Positions 10,188 through 21,003 of a stretch of DNA of 64,000 bases are shown piece after piece; position 1 is the stretch's first letter; each line of letters begins with the position of its first letter. The notes beneath the pieces were generated by a model. That model saw nothing but the letters and a program-made list of their open reading frames with translations, did no database searches and was not told the origin of the DNA. The DNA is from Rhizoclosmatium globosum (lineage: Eukaryota; Chytridiomycota; Chytridiomycetes; Chytridiales; Chytriomycetaceae). The stretch is from positions 62,001-126,000 of the forward strand of contig MCGO01000086.1 in assembly GCA_002104985.1 (NCBI GenBank), in the 5' to 3' direction. A program made the translations under genes and the position numbers.

Positions 10188-11733
10188 ATGAGTTTCTCAA
10201 TCTCAAGTCCATGTAACTCGACAGCACTGCCGATCCCCTACAAATGCGCATCAGACGCCAAAACAATCCTTCACTGCCAAGGCACATCTTGGGAAACCTT
10301 TGGTATCTGCGCTGGATCCTGCAACCAACCCTCCTCAACCACATACCCCCAATGTTCAACACCAGCCCAACCATCTGGCGGTGGAGGGACTTCAGACCTT
10401 GCTCAACTTGGAATCAAATGCACTGGCTCGAATTTTCTTTGTGACTCCACAGCAACTATGATTCTACAGTGTTACCAAGGCGCGTATACCCTTGTTGGTA
10501 GATGCACATGCCAGACGAATGTATATGGGAATCCATACTGTGTGAACGCGTTTGTGGCTGCACCTGTTGTGTTACCGATTGTAACTCCGACGGTGACTAT
10601 CGGTGTCGTTTCTGTTGTGAACAATACTGCAACGGATGAGGCTACAGATTCTGCAACGGATTCTACTGATTTGACGGACGTTACGGATGATACTGTGACG
10701 ACTACAACTTCTACTGGTGAAACAACCGCGGTGGTGGCAACTACGACTACTGGAGCGTTTTCGGTCAATGTGGCGACTACAACTACGACTAGTACGACTA
10801 CTACCACTACAACGACGGTTCAGCCTCCAACGTCCGGTGGAAATCCTGGCGACGCGTGTTCTGGAACCAGTTATTACTGCAGTGCCGATTCTACATCGAT
10901 TGTTCAGTGTAACGGAAACAGCTTTGTACAGATTGGTAACACGTGTCCGTTTGGATGTCAATCGCTGAATGGTGTTCCATTTTGTCGTGGCGAACCGGTG
11001 ACGGAAGGGGTCAACATTGGTGGCAAGTGTGGCACTGAAGGACAGTACACATGTAATGTTGATGGATCCATGATTTTGGAGTGTTATTTGGGGCAATATG
11101 CTCAGGTAAGAGTTTCCTTTGCGGTAAATTGATTCACACTGTATTCTGATTGTTTTGGAATTATAGATTGGTGACTCTTGTAACTGTCAAATCATTGGTT
11201 CTCAACCATATTGTATGGGACCTTACGTGAAATCTATCGGAACAACAGTGGCTCCAGCTACAACGCCAACCACTACAACGTCGACAACTTCCAGCTCATC
11301 TTTCGTTTCGACCTCAAGTATTCAAACCACAACCACAGCTACTACAACAGCAGTCGTTTCTAGTAACCCAGTAACAACTGAAATGACCACAGATTCGGCC
11401 ACTGATGAAGGCACTGATTCTGCAACGGATGCGACAGATGCAACCGACTCAAGTGAAGAAGTTTCGGCCAACGAAACCGCTACGTCGACCAGTCATTCAA
11501 CTGTGTCTGTTCAAGCCATAGCTCCAGGCACCATATCTACTAATCAAGCCGTCTACACGATTGTTCTTCCGACTTTATCACCTGCTGTGGTTTACCAAAC
11601 AAACACAGCGGCACGGGCCGGGAATGCCGGGAATGCTGCAAGTGAGTCGAGACGAACTGTTGAGACTCCCAACGCTCTGCAATGGATCATTGGTTTGGTT
11701 TTGTGTGTGGATGGACTTGTTGCTTTAATTTAA
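10188..11733 (+). CDS. Cys-rich modular wall protein with four CBM19-like modules and Thr-rich linkers
   Basis: Two exons, 10188-11105 and 11167-11733 (intron 61 nt), about 494 residues. Four ~45-residue modules, each with about six cysteines (pattern Gly-x-Cys, Tyr/Phe-x-Cys, Gln/Glu-Cys near the middle, two to three Cys at the end), resemble fungal CBM19-type chitin-binding modules. Modules 1-2 are close together, followed by a Thr/Ser/Asp-rich linker, modules 3-4, then a second Thr-rich linker. The last ~17 residues are hydrophobic, fitting a GPI signal. No signal peptide follows the ATG at 10188, and no in-frame ATG lies just upstream (only a TTG at 10125), so a 5' exon may be missed. Binding to wall chitin is inferred from family resemblance only. 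Confidence 0.63.
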
Positions 11734-12171
11734 CTGCATTTTTGGTTTGGTTTCTTACTGTTGAGGGTTTTTTTGTAGTCGCTCGTTTTGGGAGTGCATT
11801 ATCTTCTTTGATTATCATTTGTGCATTGGCATTAAATATCATTACTTAACATATTCAATGTTTGATGATTACTGTTTGTGGCAATCGCTCTAGGCATTTC
11901 ACTGGTAGATGGAAGACACCAGTTGGCATTGACATCGCGATACTTGCTTTGGACGCAAAAGAGTTCCAAAAGCATTGAAGAACCAACCGTTCAACGGTGG
12001 TAGTTAATCTTCATTGCGTTATTAATATTTTCTTTCAAGCATGACCCAATTTGCAATTAGTATGACTATTCTAGTGGTACAAAAATAAAGTTATCTACAA
12101 AAAGAAAGTTATCTGCTTTTATTTATATATCAATCAAACTAAACTTTATTACAGAGGATTCAAAAAATAAT
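11734..12171. other. Intergenic, 438 bp, nothing recognised
   Basis: AT-rich spacer between two convergent 3' ends. It holds no credible open frame, repeat or RNA gene; presumably 3' UTRs and polyadenylation signals of both neighbours. Confidence 0.6.
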
Positions 12172-13234
12172 CTATTGCTTATCTTTATGAAACTTTGCTT
12201 GAACTTTGTTCCACCATGCCGTAGCTTTAATGTGGGCGTTGGAAACTTTCCGTTTCAAGAATGACGGTTTTCGTTTCAAGTCAGATACTGGTGCAGTCTG
12301 CGAGGATTGCTGAGGTAAGGGAGGAACATACGCGTTGATAATTTCGGGATGAAGGACGGGAGATGATTGAATAGACGATGGTGGGGTGGACGTAGATGCT
12401 GTTTCGTTCAGCGTAGCTGGTGGACTAGCTTCAATGATACTGGAGGGGGTTTCAAGTTCGGCACATGTATCAGAAGTAGAAGATTTAACGAATGGAACAG
12501 CTTGCTCTACTTCTTGCGTGACTTGTTTTATCTCATCCACAACTGGGACTGGAGATTGTAGTTCTGCTTCCTCTACGACAACAGGGACTTCGTTTTGGGT
12601 GATGACCTCTTCCACAATAAGTGCTTCCTCCACACGAAGTTCCACAATAGAAGCAGGCTGCTTGTCCTCAGTGATAGAAGCCGTAGAAGTTTGCTCAACA
12701 GCATCGGATTTGACATCAGACTTGTGAAGTGATGGGGTGAATTCTGATGTTGACTCGGACTGACAAGATGACTCAGATTCTTCTTCATGGATCACGTTCA
12801 TGTCATGATCGTGTGATTCTTCATGGATCTCCAGAACTTGTGTTGTCAAATTCGCACAACAGGCACATTCTTCAGACTCCGAATGTCCATGAAACTTGAC
12901 AGCGGTAATTTCGTTATGCTGAACGATTGTCAAGGCAGAGCTAATGGACTCCTCTTTTGTCATGGACAAATCTTCAGTTGGTGATGGGGCTTTTAGGAAC
13001 AAAGTCTAAGCGATTTGTCAGTAAGGAGTGAAGCGAAGAAGTGCGGTTGCGAGCTACCTCTCTGCATTCGATGCATAATGGAAATTTCCTTTTTCCATTT
13101 GATGTTTTGGTCGACTTCACTGCTGACCATAACTTGAAAATGGCCTTGGTTGTGTTGATTGCAAATGGAACTGTAGTCACATCAGACAGAACGCTTAGGG
13201 ACGTCAACGTATTCTTGCGATATTGCACTGGCAT
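12172..13234 (-). CDS. Hypothetical acidic protein with CxxC pairs and a basic C-terminus
   Basis: Not recognised. Best model has two exons, 13234-13058 and 13005-12172, joined in phase 0 over a 52-nt intron, ~336 residues. The N-terminal exon is basic and ends with Cys-x2-Cys (in Leu-Cys-Ile-Glu-Cys); the second exon soon adds a Cys-x-Cys-Cys cluster. The middle is Glu/Ser/Val-rich and probably disordered; the last ~40 residues are strongly basic with Trp-Trp and Lys-rich motifs. The 5' end is uncertain: GTAAGT at ~13355 and candidate acceptors near 13260 suggest an upstream exon that would run to an ATG at 13590, overlapping the start codon of the divergent adenylyl cyclase. The start used is the first ATG inside the confident exon. 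Confidence 0.48.
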
Positions 13235-13588
13235 TTTGAGGAGGTTTCTGAACTGTTTCAGCTGATGGAAATTGATGCTTTTTGTTTGGGTTTGGTTCGA
13301 CAAAAGTTGAATCATCATCCAAAAATGTGACTCACTAATGCTCTTCAAACTTACTGACAAACAAGATGATACATGCTTCCAAGACTTCGATGCACTGAAT
13401 ATTTTGGCGTTTGATTCAATGGAAATGATTCATAGCTCAGAATAACGTGGTTGACTAGTGAATGCCGATAATTTAAAATTATGTAAAATCCATTCGTGTG
13501 ATAAGCAAAGAAGAGATCCAGCAATTTAGTGTTCAAGTGGGAGTTTCTACATTGTTTCTCACGTTTGTAAATCCGTTCCGGAGAATCC
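13235..13588. other. Divergent 5' region between an orphan gene and the adenylyl cyclase
   Basis: About 350 bp between divergent genes. The minus strand has an open frame (13611-13351) followed by a good GTAAGT donor, which may be a 5' exon of the orphan gene or chance. No other feature is supported. Confidence 0.4.
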
Positions 13589-16500
13589 ATGGCCTCTTCG
13601 AGCGATGACACGAGTCTTCTATGCTTTATTCCTCAGCATATAAGAGATTTGATAGCGAGGAGTGATGCTCAGGAGCCTCCTTGGGTCGATGTTTCCGAGT
13701 TTGGGATAACCGCCATCATAGACATCTCTGGTTTGATCCCAACCCCTTCCAATTGCAAAATACACTTACCCTCCAAATCAAAAAAACCCCCTCGTATAGG
13801 CTACTCAAAACTCACGAGTCATTTACAAAGCTTCTATGGAAATGATGGTGGGGCGAAAGTCAAAGAGTTGCTTAACCCTCCGATCATCGAAATCATCAAA
13901 CGAGTGAAAGATGGTTTTGGATCGGTTGTTAAGTTTTCTGGAGATGCTATTATAGCGAGCTGGTTTGTGTTCACTGGCGACAGTGTGCATTTAATGAGTG
14001 GTTGATACAGGACATCGAAGGAATCTCTCACCCTGATTGAAAAGGAACTACTGACTACGCGAGCTTTATTATGTTGCTTAGAGCTCACATCATTCTTTTC
14101 CGATTATAATATCATGGTTCCTGTTCAAAAAGAATTGATGAGCTCATTTTCAATATCGCCTGCTCTCCCTAGCCCTAAAGTTGGGCCTATGACTTTAAAT
14201 AGAATGTCAGTTTCTGCTAAGCGAACTTCTACTGTAGTCCCGCAAGCTCCTGGAGTATCAAGGAGGATGTCAATGCAATATCCAAGCCTTGCGCCGCAAA
14301 TTACTCTACCTGCGACGCCGTTAACTCCTTCACCGAAGAGGCGAACGTCCGGAAACGTTAATGCTTTGCAAATACCCAATCGAGATTCAATAGTTGGACG
14401 AGTTATGTCATCACATTCTGCCAACAAAAAAGGATCAGTAGATGGCGTTACCGAGCAAGAGACAAGAAAGCCACAGCAGCTCAAAATTCACATTGGTCTG
14501 GGGTTTGGAAAGACATCACATATTCATGTGGGAGAACGATACGATATTGACAATACAACGTCCGATCCTCGAATGGAATACTTTATTGCAGGGGAGTCTA
14601 TGAAAAATGCAGCAGAATTTCTTTCAATTGGGACAGAAGGCGATATTGTTTTCAGCTCTGAATTGATTTCATTCCTGAATCCCGAAATTCAGGAGGAGGT
14701 ACTCAAGAAATCAGAGCATAAAATGAGAAATGGACTCAAATATCGATTGATTTCTTCAGTGTCGGAAGAAGTATTTGAATTAATCAACCCTTTAACTGCC
14801 CGTGCACAAGCACTGAATACCACTGACTTAAAACGCTTCGGTCTATCTGTCTCACAATTATTAATACCTGAATCTCTTCCATGGATTTCAAGATGTAAAG
14901 CTTTTCTTGACGATGGAATTAAGAGAGTAATTTCGAATGCGACTGACCGACGAATATCCAACGCAAACTGTAACCCGGCTTTAAGCTTGAGCGCAAATTT
15001 AGCAAGCGTATTTGAGAGCTACGACCAACTACGAAACGTATCCGTGGTTTTCTTGAAAATGCCTCAATTTGACCCGGAAACACTTCAAGAACCAACTAAC
15101 TTGGATTTACTTCAACAAGCCACTAAAATTGTTCTTCAAGCATTACGAAAGTTTGAAGGCTGCTTGCGGCAGTTTAATTGTGACGATAAAGGGGTGACAG
15201 CACTTATGGTTTGGGGACTCGATGGCTTCTCTCACGAGAAAGGAGAGGCTCCATTGGCTATTGGGGCCGCTTTGCGAATGGTAGCTCCATTGAAGAAACT
15301 GTTTGGGACGAAATTTTCTATCGGTATTTCAACTGGAACAGTATTTTCGGGAATCGTTGGAAACTCTAAGCGATGTGATGGAACCATTCTTGGTGTTTGT
15401 GTAAATAATGCGGCGAGATTCATGTGCTTGCCAATGTGTGATGGGACCATTATTTGTGATGAGGACACATATAATGGAAGTAAGGCCGAATATACCTTCA
15501 AGGTAGACTACGATCGAGTCATGATTAAAGGTTTGTTTCATTACTGTCATAATGGAACCATTAAGCACCCTGTAAAGGAATTAACGAGCCAGTGGCAATT
15601 TATACACCAACCAAGAAGACGCGTGGGACATCTATAAAACGTACAGAGGATGACTTTCATCTTGTTGGAAGGGACCTTGAAAAATCCAGAATCCAGAATA
15701 TAATGGCATCATGGAAAAGTGGATATCCAGAGAGTATTCTTTTGACTGGTCGAAGTGGAGTGGGAAAAAGTGCATTGCGAAACTTTTGCGAGTTGCAAAT
15801 CATAAATGAGAGGAACATCTTTATTTGGTAACGTACTTTCATGTCAATCTTATTAGTAATTTGATTCAACAGTACTGGACAAAGTTTAGAACATCAACAA
15901 AAGGCACCATTGTATATATTTGGGGAAATACTTCGAGAACTCGCTCACCACATCAAACACAGAATTAATTTAAAGGAAGTCACACCATCAACAAGCAAAC
16001 GGGGAAGTAAATATTCTCAATCTATAAGTGGAAATAGTGCTATGCGATCGAATCGAAGCTCAATGTTGAAGCCACATGGAGAGGGACAAGATCGTCGCAA
16101 ATCAACAGCCTTAAGTATTCTGGAAAGCGCTCAGAGTCTTAGCTCTCATCGCGGCAGCTTTACTTTTTCAGGATTGTTTGGACCAACCACTGAGAGTCCA
16201 CCAGCAGTTCCAACACCACCAAGCGTTGCTTCACCATCAATGCCAACGTCCATCCGCCAATCAAGTAACATCCGACATTTGTCGATGGATAACCAGAATC
16301 AAAACCGTCGAAGATCACTTGTTCAAGACATAACCAATATTCTCATGGGTCGTCGATCGACGGTTGATAATTCGCGTGTGAGCGGAGTCCTACCTGAAGC
16401 TCCACCCGCTCTTCCGACTCGATCAAAAACTGAATCTGCAACGAAACAATCAGGAGACTCTTTCATGAAAAAATCAAGTTCGCAACTCAAGTCAGTGGAT

Positions 16501-19500
16501 ACTTCCTATTCCCAATCGAATTCGAAGTTGCTCATCCGTAATCCAAATTATCTGGCTCCAAATACCTCTGGCAGTATATTGGCAAAGTCAAATGAATCGT
16601 ATCCATTGAAAAGCTCGAAATCAAGTGTTATTGATCATAGTATGCTGGGACTCTACCTACAAAGCATGGGAGAGCCGCAGTCATCCATCGAACTGTTGAA
16701 ATTTATTCCGGGAGTGCTTGATGCATCGGATAACAATACGCAGATGGCAGCAGATATTATTCCAAGGATATCAGGAGTAGTATCTAATATTTTAGATAGC
16801 CTTGCCTCATTTGGGATAAAAATTGCGTTCATATTCGATGATTTACAATGGTGTGATAGTCATTCTTATGACTTACTCACATCACTGATGAGGAAGTGTC
16901 CCTCCATTATGTTTATATTATCGTGTCGGCCTGCAGAGGTATTTGAAGTATATGATCTAAATTACGCTCATTATTTAAATTGCAGGAATGGAGCAAAATG
17001 TATTTAGACCGTTTCTTTGCGTTGTCTGGTCTCTCCAAGCATAAAATTCCAATAGCACCCTTTCGTTACGAAGCGATTGATGAACTCATACGATACAAGT
17101 TCCGAAATATCATGGCTCATACAGATACAGTTTCAAACGCATTAGTGAAAGATGTGCTGGAACGAAGTCAAGGAATCGCACTTGTCACCAACATTTTTGT
17201 AAATATGCTACTTGAAGAGTCTTTGCTCAAGGTTGAGAATGGAGTTCTGACATATGCAAATGAGCATTCCGCCATTGAGCTACCGAATGAGGCAATGGGT
17301 GCAATTGTTTCTCAGTTTGATAAGTTGTCTGTGCCGATGAAAATTGTTCTTCGACTTGCGGCTATGTGTGGCCAATATTTTGATACACAAGAACTTAGTC
17401 AAGTGATTGAGAGTTCGAACTTGAAGCAAACATTGACGACGATTGACTGCGATCCCATAAAATTGTACAACCACATTATTAACTCTGATAAATACCGTTT
17501 CATCAAGCGTGGAGATTCGCCTAATACCCTTGCTTTCACACACTATCTCATACAGCAAGGAATTTTGTCGACTGTTATACCCTCTAAGCGCGAAGAAATG
17601 CACGAGATGCTGGCGAACTATTATGAATCCAAGTTGAATGATGACAAGGCATCCGATCGGAAGTACTACTATACAGAAGTCTTAATTTTCCACTTGATGC
17701 AAATTGCGGGACAGTATGAACGGAAACAAACCGTCATTTTGAAGGCGTTTGTGGAAAGCGCGACAATGTTTCGAAGCTCAGAGGCGTTGGAATATTATGA
17801 TCTTCTTCTGTCAATACGAAAAGATGGTCAAAGATTGACGCAGTTAACGCCATTACAAGAGTCGAAAGAAAATCGATTACTGGGTCAGATATATTATGAG
17901 CTTGGGTGAGTTTTTTGGGATTTGACACAAAAAGCTAATTAAGCTTCAGGGACCGTCAAACTGCCATCAATCATTACTACCAGTCCCTCGCTAACCTCGG
18001 TCACATTGTTCCGAAATCCTTCTTTCGAAAACTATTGTCAACTTTCCATTTCACTCAAACAATCAAGAAGTTCATCAATTCGCCTACGGATCAGCAACAA
18101 ACAATATCCCTTCAACTATTATGCACCGAATTTCCCGTCCTCGCGGCAGCATTACAACGACAGAACACCTCTCAAACACTCACCGAAACACTGTTCTCAG
18201 AGGTATCCACCTCCATAAGTGGAATCATTCGAATCCTCGCCGTGAACAAAACATCCCTCGAATATGCGCTTTTCAACACATTCGCGATATGTCTCATGGG
18301 CTGTGACCAAACTGACTGGAAGCTACGATACTGTCTCACATACCTCCTCACATCCCAAACAAAACTTCCCCTACGATTTCTCCACGAAACGTTGAACGAG
18401 AGTTTAGCTGCATTAAGCGATGTACTGTATACGCAGGTACTTGACGAATACAAAGTAGAGCAAATGACGTCACCGCAGACAGTCATGTATTCAGAGCTTG
18501 TTCGGTGTAAAGCTGTCCTTTCGCGAGCACGCGGGGATTGGAGAGTCGCGTTGGATGGGTTTCAGGATTTCGAGGAGATTAAGGTTGTGATTGGGTTGGG
18601 GACTAGTGAGGATGCGTTTTGGAGTCGGAGTAAGGTTGTTGAAATGCTCACATTGTAAGTTTCCTAAATTGTGTTTTTGTCTTTTTGTCAATATTGAGAC
18701 GCTTTTTTAGGCTCGGTGAATTTTCGGGTGCCGATTATGATCGGGAACAGACGTTGAAGTGGTACAACAACAATAACTGTGATACGTATATGCAGTCTAC
18801 ATACTTGATCCAGCAAGCTGTGATTCAGTGCAGTTTAGGATGTATTGAAGACGCAACAAAAACGTATTTGGAAAACGCAATAATTCCAGGTCATACAACC
18901 GACGATCCTTCAGGCAAAGTCGAAACGATGGATGAAATGGAACAGTACATTCTGTTCCACACATGCTGTCTAACGATATGCATCAGCATCATGCACTATG
19001 CATTTCGAAAAGACGATTTGTTTATATGGCGAAACCGCGCCGAAACGCATTGCTTACGGATTCTCAAAAAGTTTCGAAAGATGCCTGTCGCAAACGTTGG
19101 TCAGCAAGGTGCACTCGTATGGATGATTCTCTCTGCATTAATGGACTGGTTCATTTTCGAAGACGGGTCTTCCGCTAGACCTGAAAATAAGCTTCGGAAA
19201 GGAGATCCGGAATACGAGCTTATCCGATTTTTCATTGGTGCAATGCGAAAAAAGATGCCACCGCTGTTCACGCATTTAAACTGTCTATGCAAGGCACTAG
19301 TCTATTTACGATCTGGAAAGCGGTTGCATTTCTGTGCCGAGATTGATCGGATTGTCGAAGCTGCAAAAGACAAGCCGTTCATTACTGAATATCATTCGAT
19401 TTTGATTTTGACGTACAAGTGGATGATTGCGATTCAAATGACTCCTGGGAGTGATCCGGCTCGTGAAGGCGATGCACAAGCGTATGCTAGTTATTTTGAG

Positions 19501-19596
19501 AGTATGGATTATAAGTTTAGGTGTGATGTAATTGAGCGGCGGTTGTTGAAGTGTTTGCAGACGAGTATGAGAAGCACTCCGAGCAAAACTGGTTAG
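13589..19596 (+). CDS. Soluble (bicarbonate-type) adenylyl cyclase, ADCY10-like
   Basis: Seven exons: 13589-13962, 14011-15571, 15616-15827, 15873-16938, 16986-17905, 17950-18654, 18711-19596; 1907 residues. Class III cyclase domain C1 (about 38-180) has both metal aspartates: Ile-Asp-Ile-Ser-Gly (Asp ~45) and Gly-Asp-Ala-Ile (Asp ~119). Domain C2 (about 465-610) keeps the Gly-Ile-Ser-Thr-Gly and Asn-Ala-Ala-Arg-Phe-Met motifs. Then an ATPase module: Walker A Gly-Arg-Ser-Gly-Val-Gly-Lys-Ser (~690-697) and Walker B-like Phe-Ile-Phe-Asp-Asp-Leu-Gln-Trp (~1035), split by a Ser-rich insert of over 200 residues. A long helical/TPR-like region fills the rest. This order is that of ADCY10, which makes cAMP from ATP in response to bicarbonate and Ca2+; flagellar or cytosolic signalling is inferred. 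Confidence 0.93.
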
Positions 19597-19697
19597 ATAG
19601 ATGTTTTTGGAATAAATAGATATTGGTTTTTATTGGTATACTATCACACACAAGAAGCAAAGAAAAAAGAATCGAAGAAGTCCCAATGCTGTGGGAT

Positions 19698-20534
19698 TTA
19701 AACAACACTGATTGCATTGATGGTAACTTGGCAATAAGCATCCGCAGGATCCGTATCGGTAGTAACTTGACAGTAGCTCCCAGCCTTGTAAACAAAATCA
19801 GATGCAACCGTTAAAGGAATATCCTTTTTCCAAACGACTTGAGACACCAAGTTCTTGTACGATACCGACAAGACGTTTTTCGCGCTACTCAACTGCAACG
19901 TGAAAAGTGTTCCGGCAGCATAGTTTGCCTCAAGAGTATAACAACCAGATGTACGACTACACACAGCAATAGCGTAACCCTTCCCAACTCCCAACTGGTT
20001 CGCGCGGAAACTAACCTCACATCCAAGAGTCGAGCTTATAATTTGAGAAAAGATGACCAACCGCGTTGATTGTACGAAATCGACCTGAATAAATTCCATT
20101 AGTATTAAAATAAGTGAACACGAATTTAAAAAAACACGAACCTTTGCAGTGACATTCAATTGATGTGGGATGGAGTCAGCAGATTTCCAAGATGCATAGG
20201 CTTGACCTGTGGGACCCGTCATTTGACGAAGCTCAGTACGTGGATGTCCGCCAGACAGAGTGATTCCAGTGTTGGGGGTGTAGAAGACGACGCCGGTCTT
20301 GGCAGCGCTGACATACAAGTTTGGGCTGGTGAATGTGATCAAAGCTGGGTTGGAAATAGTGCCGACTGCTGTTGGATTTGCAGCTGTTCCGACGGGTAAC
20401 TGAATTGCCCAGCTGTTGTTGAAGTTGAGGAGCTTGGAAGGGGTGAGTGGGGTTGGAGCCGAGGTGGTTGTGGCCACTGGAGCAGCAGCAGTCATGGAGA
20501 CCAAGCAGAGAGCAAGAAGAGACTGGCTGTACAT
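19698..20534 (-). CDS. Secreted polysaccharide lyase, PL20/PL7 (glucuronan/alginate lyase) type
   Basis: Two exons, 20534-20142 and 20084-19698, around a 57-nt intron that is in frame and stop-free; 259 residues when spliced. A signal peptide spans about residues 1-18. The beta-jelly-roll lyase motifs are visible: Gly-Gly-His-Pro-Arg-Thr-Glu-Leu-Arg (His ~97), Phe-Ser-Gln-Ile, and Tyr-Lys-Ala-Gly-Ser-Tyr near the C-terminus. In PL7 the middle motif is normally Gln-Ile-His; here it is Gln-Ile-Ile, while a His precedes the Arg-Thr-Glu-Leu motif, an arrangement I associate with PL20 glucuronan lyases. Likely an extracellular beta-eliminating lyase on uronic-acid polymers of algal or fungal walls. 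Substrate is inferred only. Confidence 0.78.
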   Translation of the reverse strand: MYSQSLLALCLVSMTAAAPVATTTSAPTPLTPSKLLNFNNSWAIQLPVGTAANPTAVGTISNPALITFTSPNLYVSAAKTGVVFYTPNTGITLSGGHPRTELRQMTGPTGQAYASWKSADSIPHQLNVTAKVRVFLNSCSLILILMEFIQVDFVQSTRLVIFSQIISSTLGCEVSFRANQLGVGKGYAIAVCSRTSGCYTLEANYAAGTLFTLQLSSAKNVLSVSYKNLVSQVVWKKDIPLTVASDFVYKAGSYCQVTTDTDPADAYCQVTINAISVV

Positions 20535-21003
20535 GAGAATGTAGGAGTTTTGGGTACTTGTTTAGGGAATGATTCCATTCGCCAAACCTGTACCAATTTA
20601 TAGCCTTTTTTCGGACAATGTATATTATATAATACAAAGGATTATGGCAAGTGCCTTTGTTTGCTGTGAAAATCGAGACAACGGTCTGGCTTGGAACAAT
20701 CAGATTAAAACAAAGACGCAGTGCCGGCCATTGTGTGCAAGAATTTCACGAGACTTAGAAAATGAAAATAACTAGATATTTGTTGATTTGGAAGACAATG
20801 TACACTGCTGAAAACAAAGGTCATCCATCCGTCCATCCATGTTTTAAAACAATAATTGATTGGTTAACAAAAACAATGCAAGTTGTTGCAAACTTATCCC
20901 TTCTTTTAATTACGGAATATACGACCGTGTAGAATACGCAGAAGAACTCAGATGAAGTTGTTGTTGTTTGAGTTGTTCGGACATCACACCCAAAAAAGCG
21001 AGC
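20535..21003. promoter_or_regulatory. Divergent intergenic region (469 bp) between polysaccharide lyase and TBC1D31
   Basis: The two genes are transcribed away from each other. An AT-rich TATA-like run (about 20620-20635) lies ~90 bp upstream of the lyase ATG on the minus strand. No open frame or repeat of note otherwise. Promoter function is inferred from position. Confidence 0.35.

Noticed and set aside
13351..13611. Minus-strand ORF whose ATG shares a CCATGG with the adenylyl cyclase start
   Set aside because: Mutually overlapping start codons are unlikely; the cyclase start fits its family, so this was kept only as a possible upstream exon.
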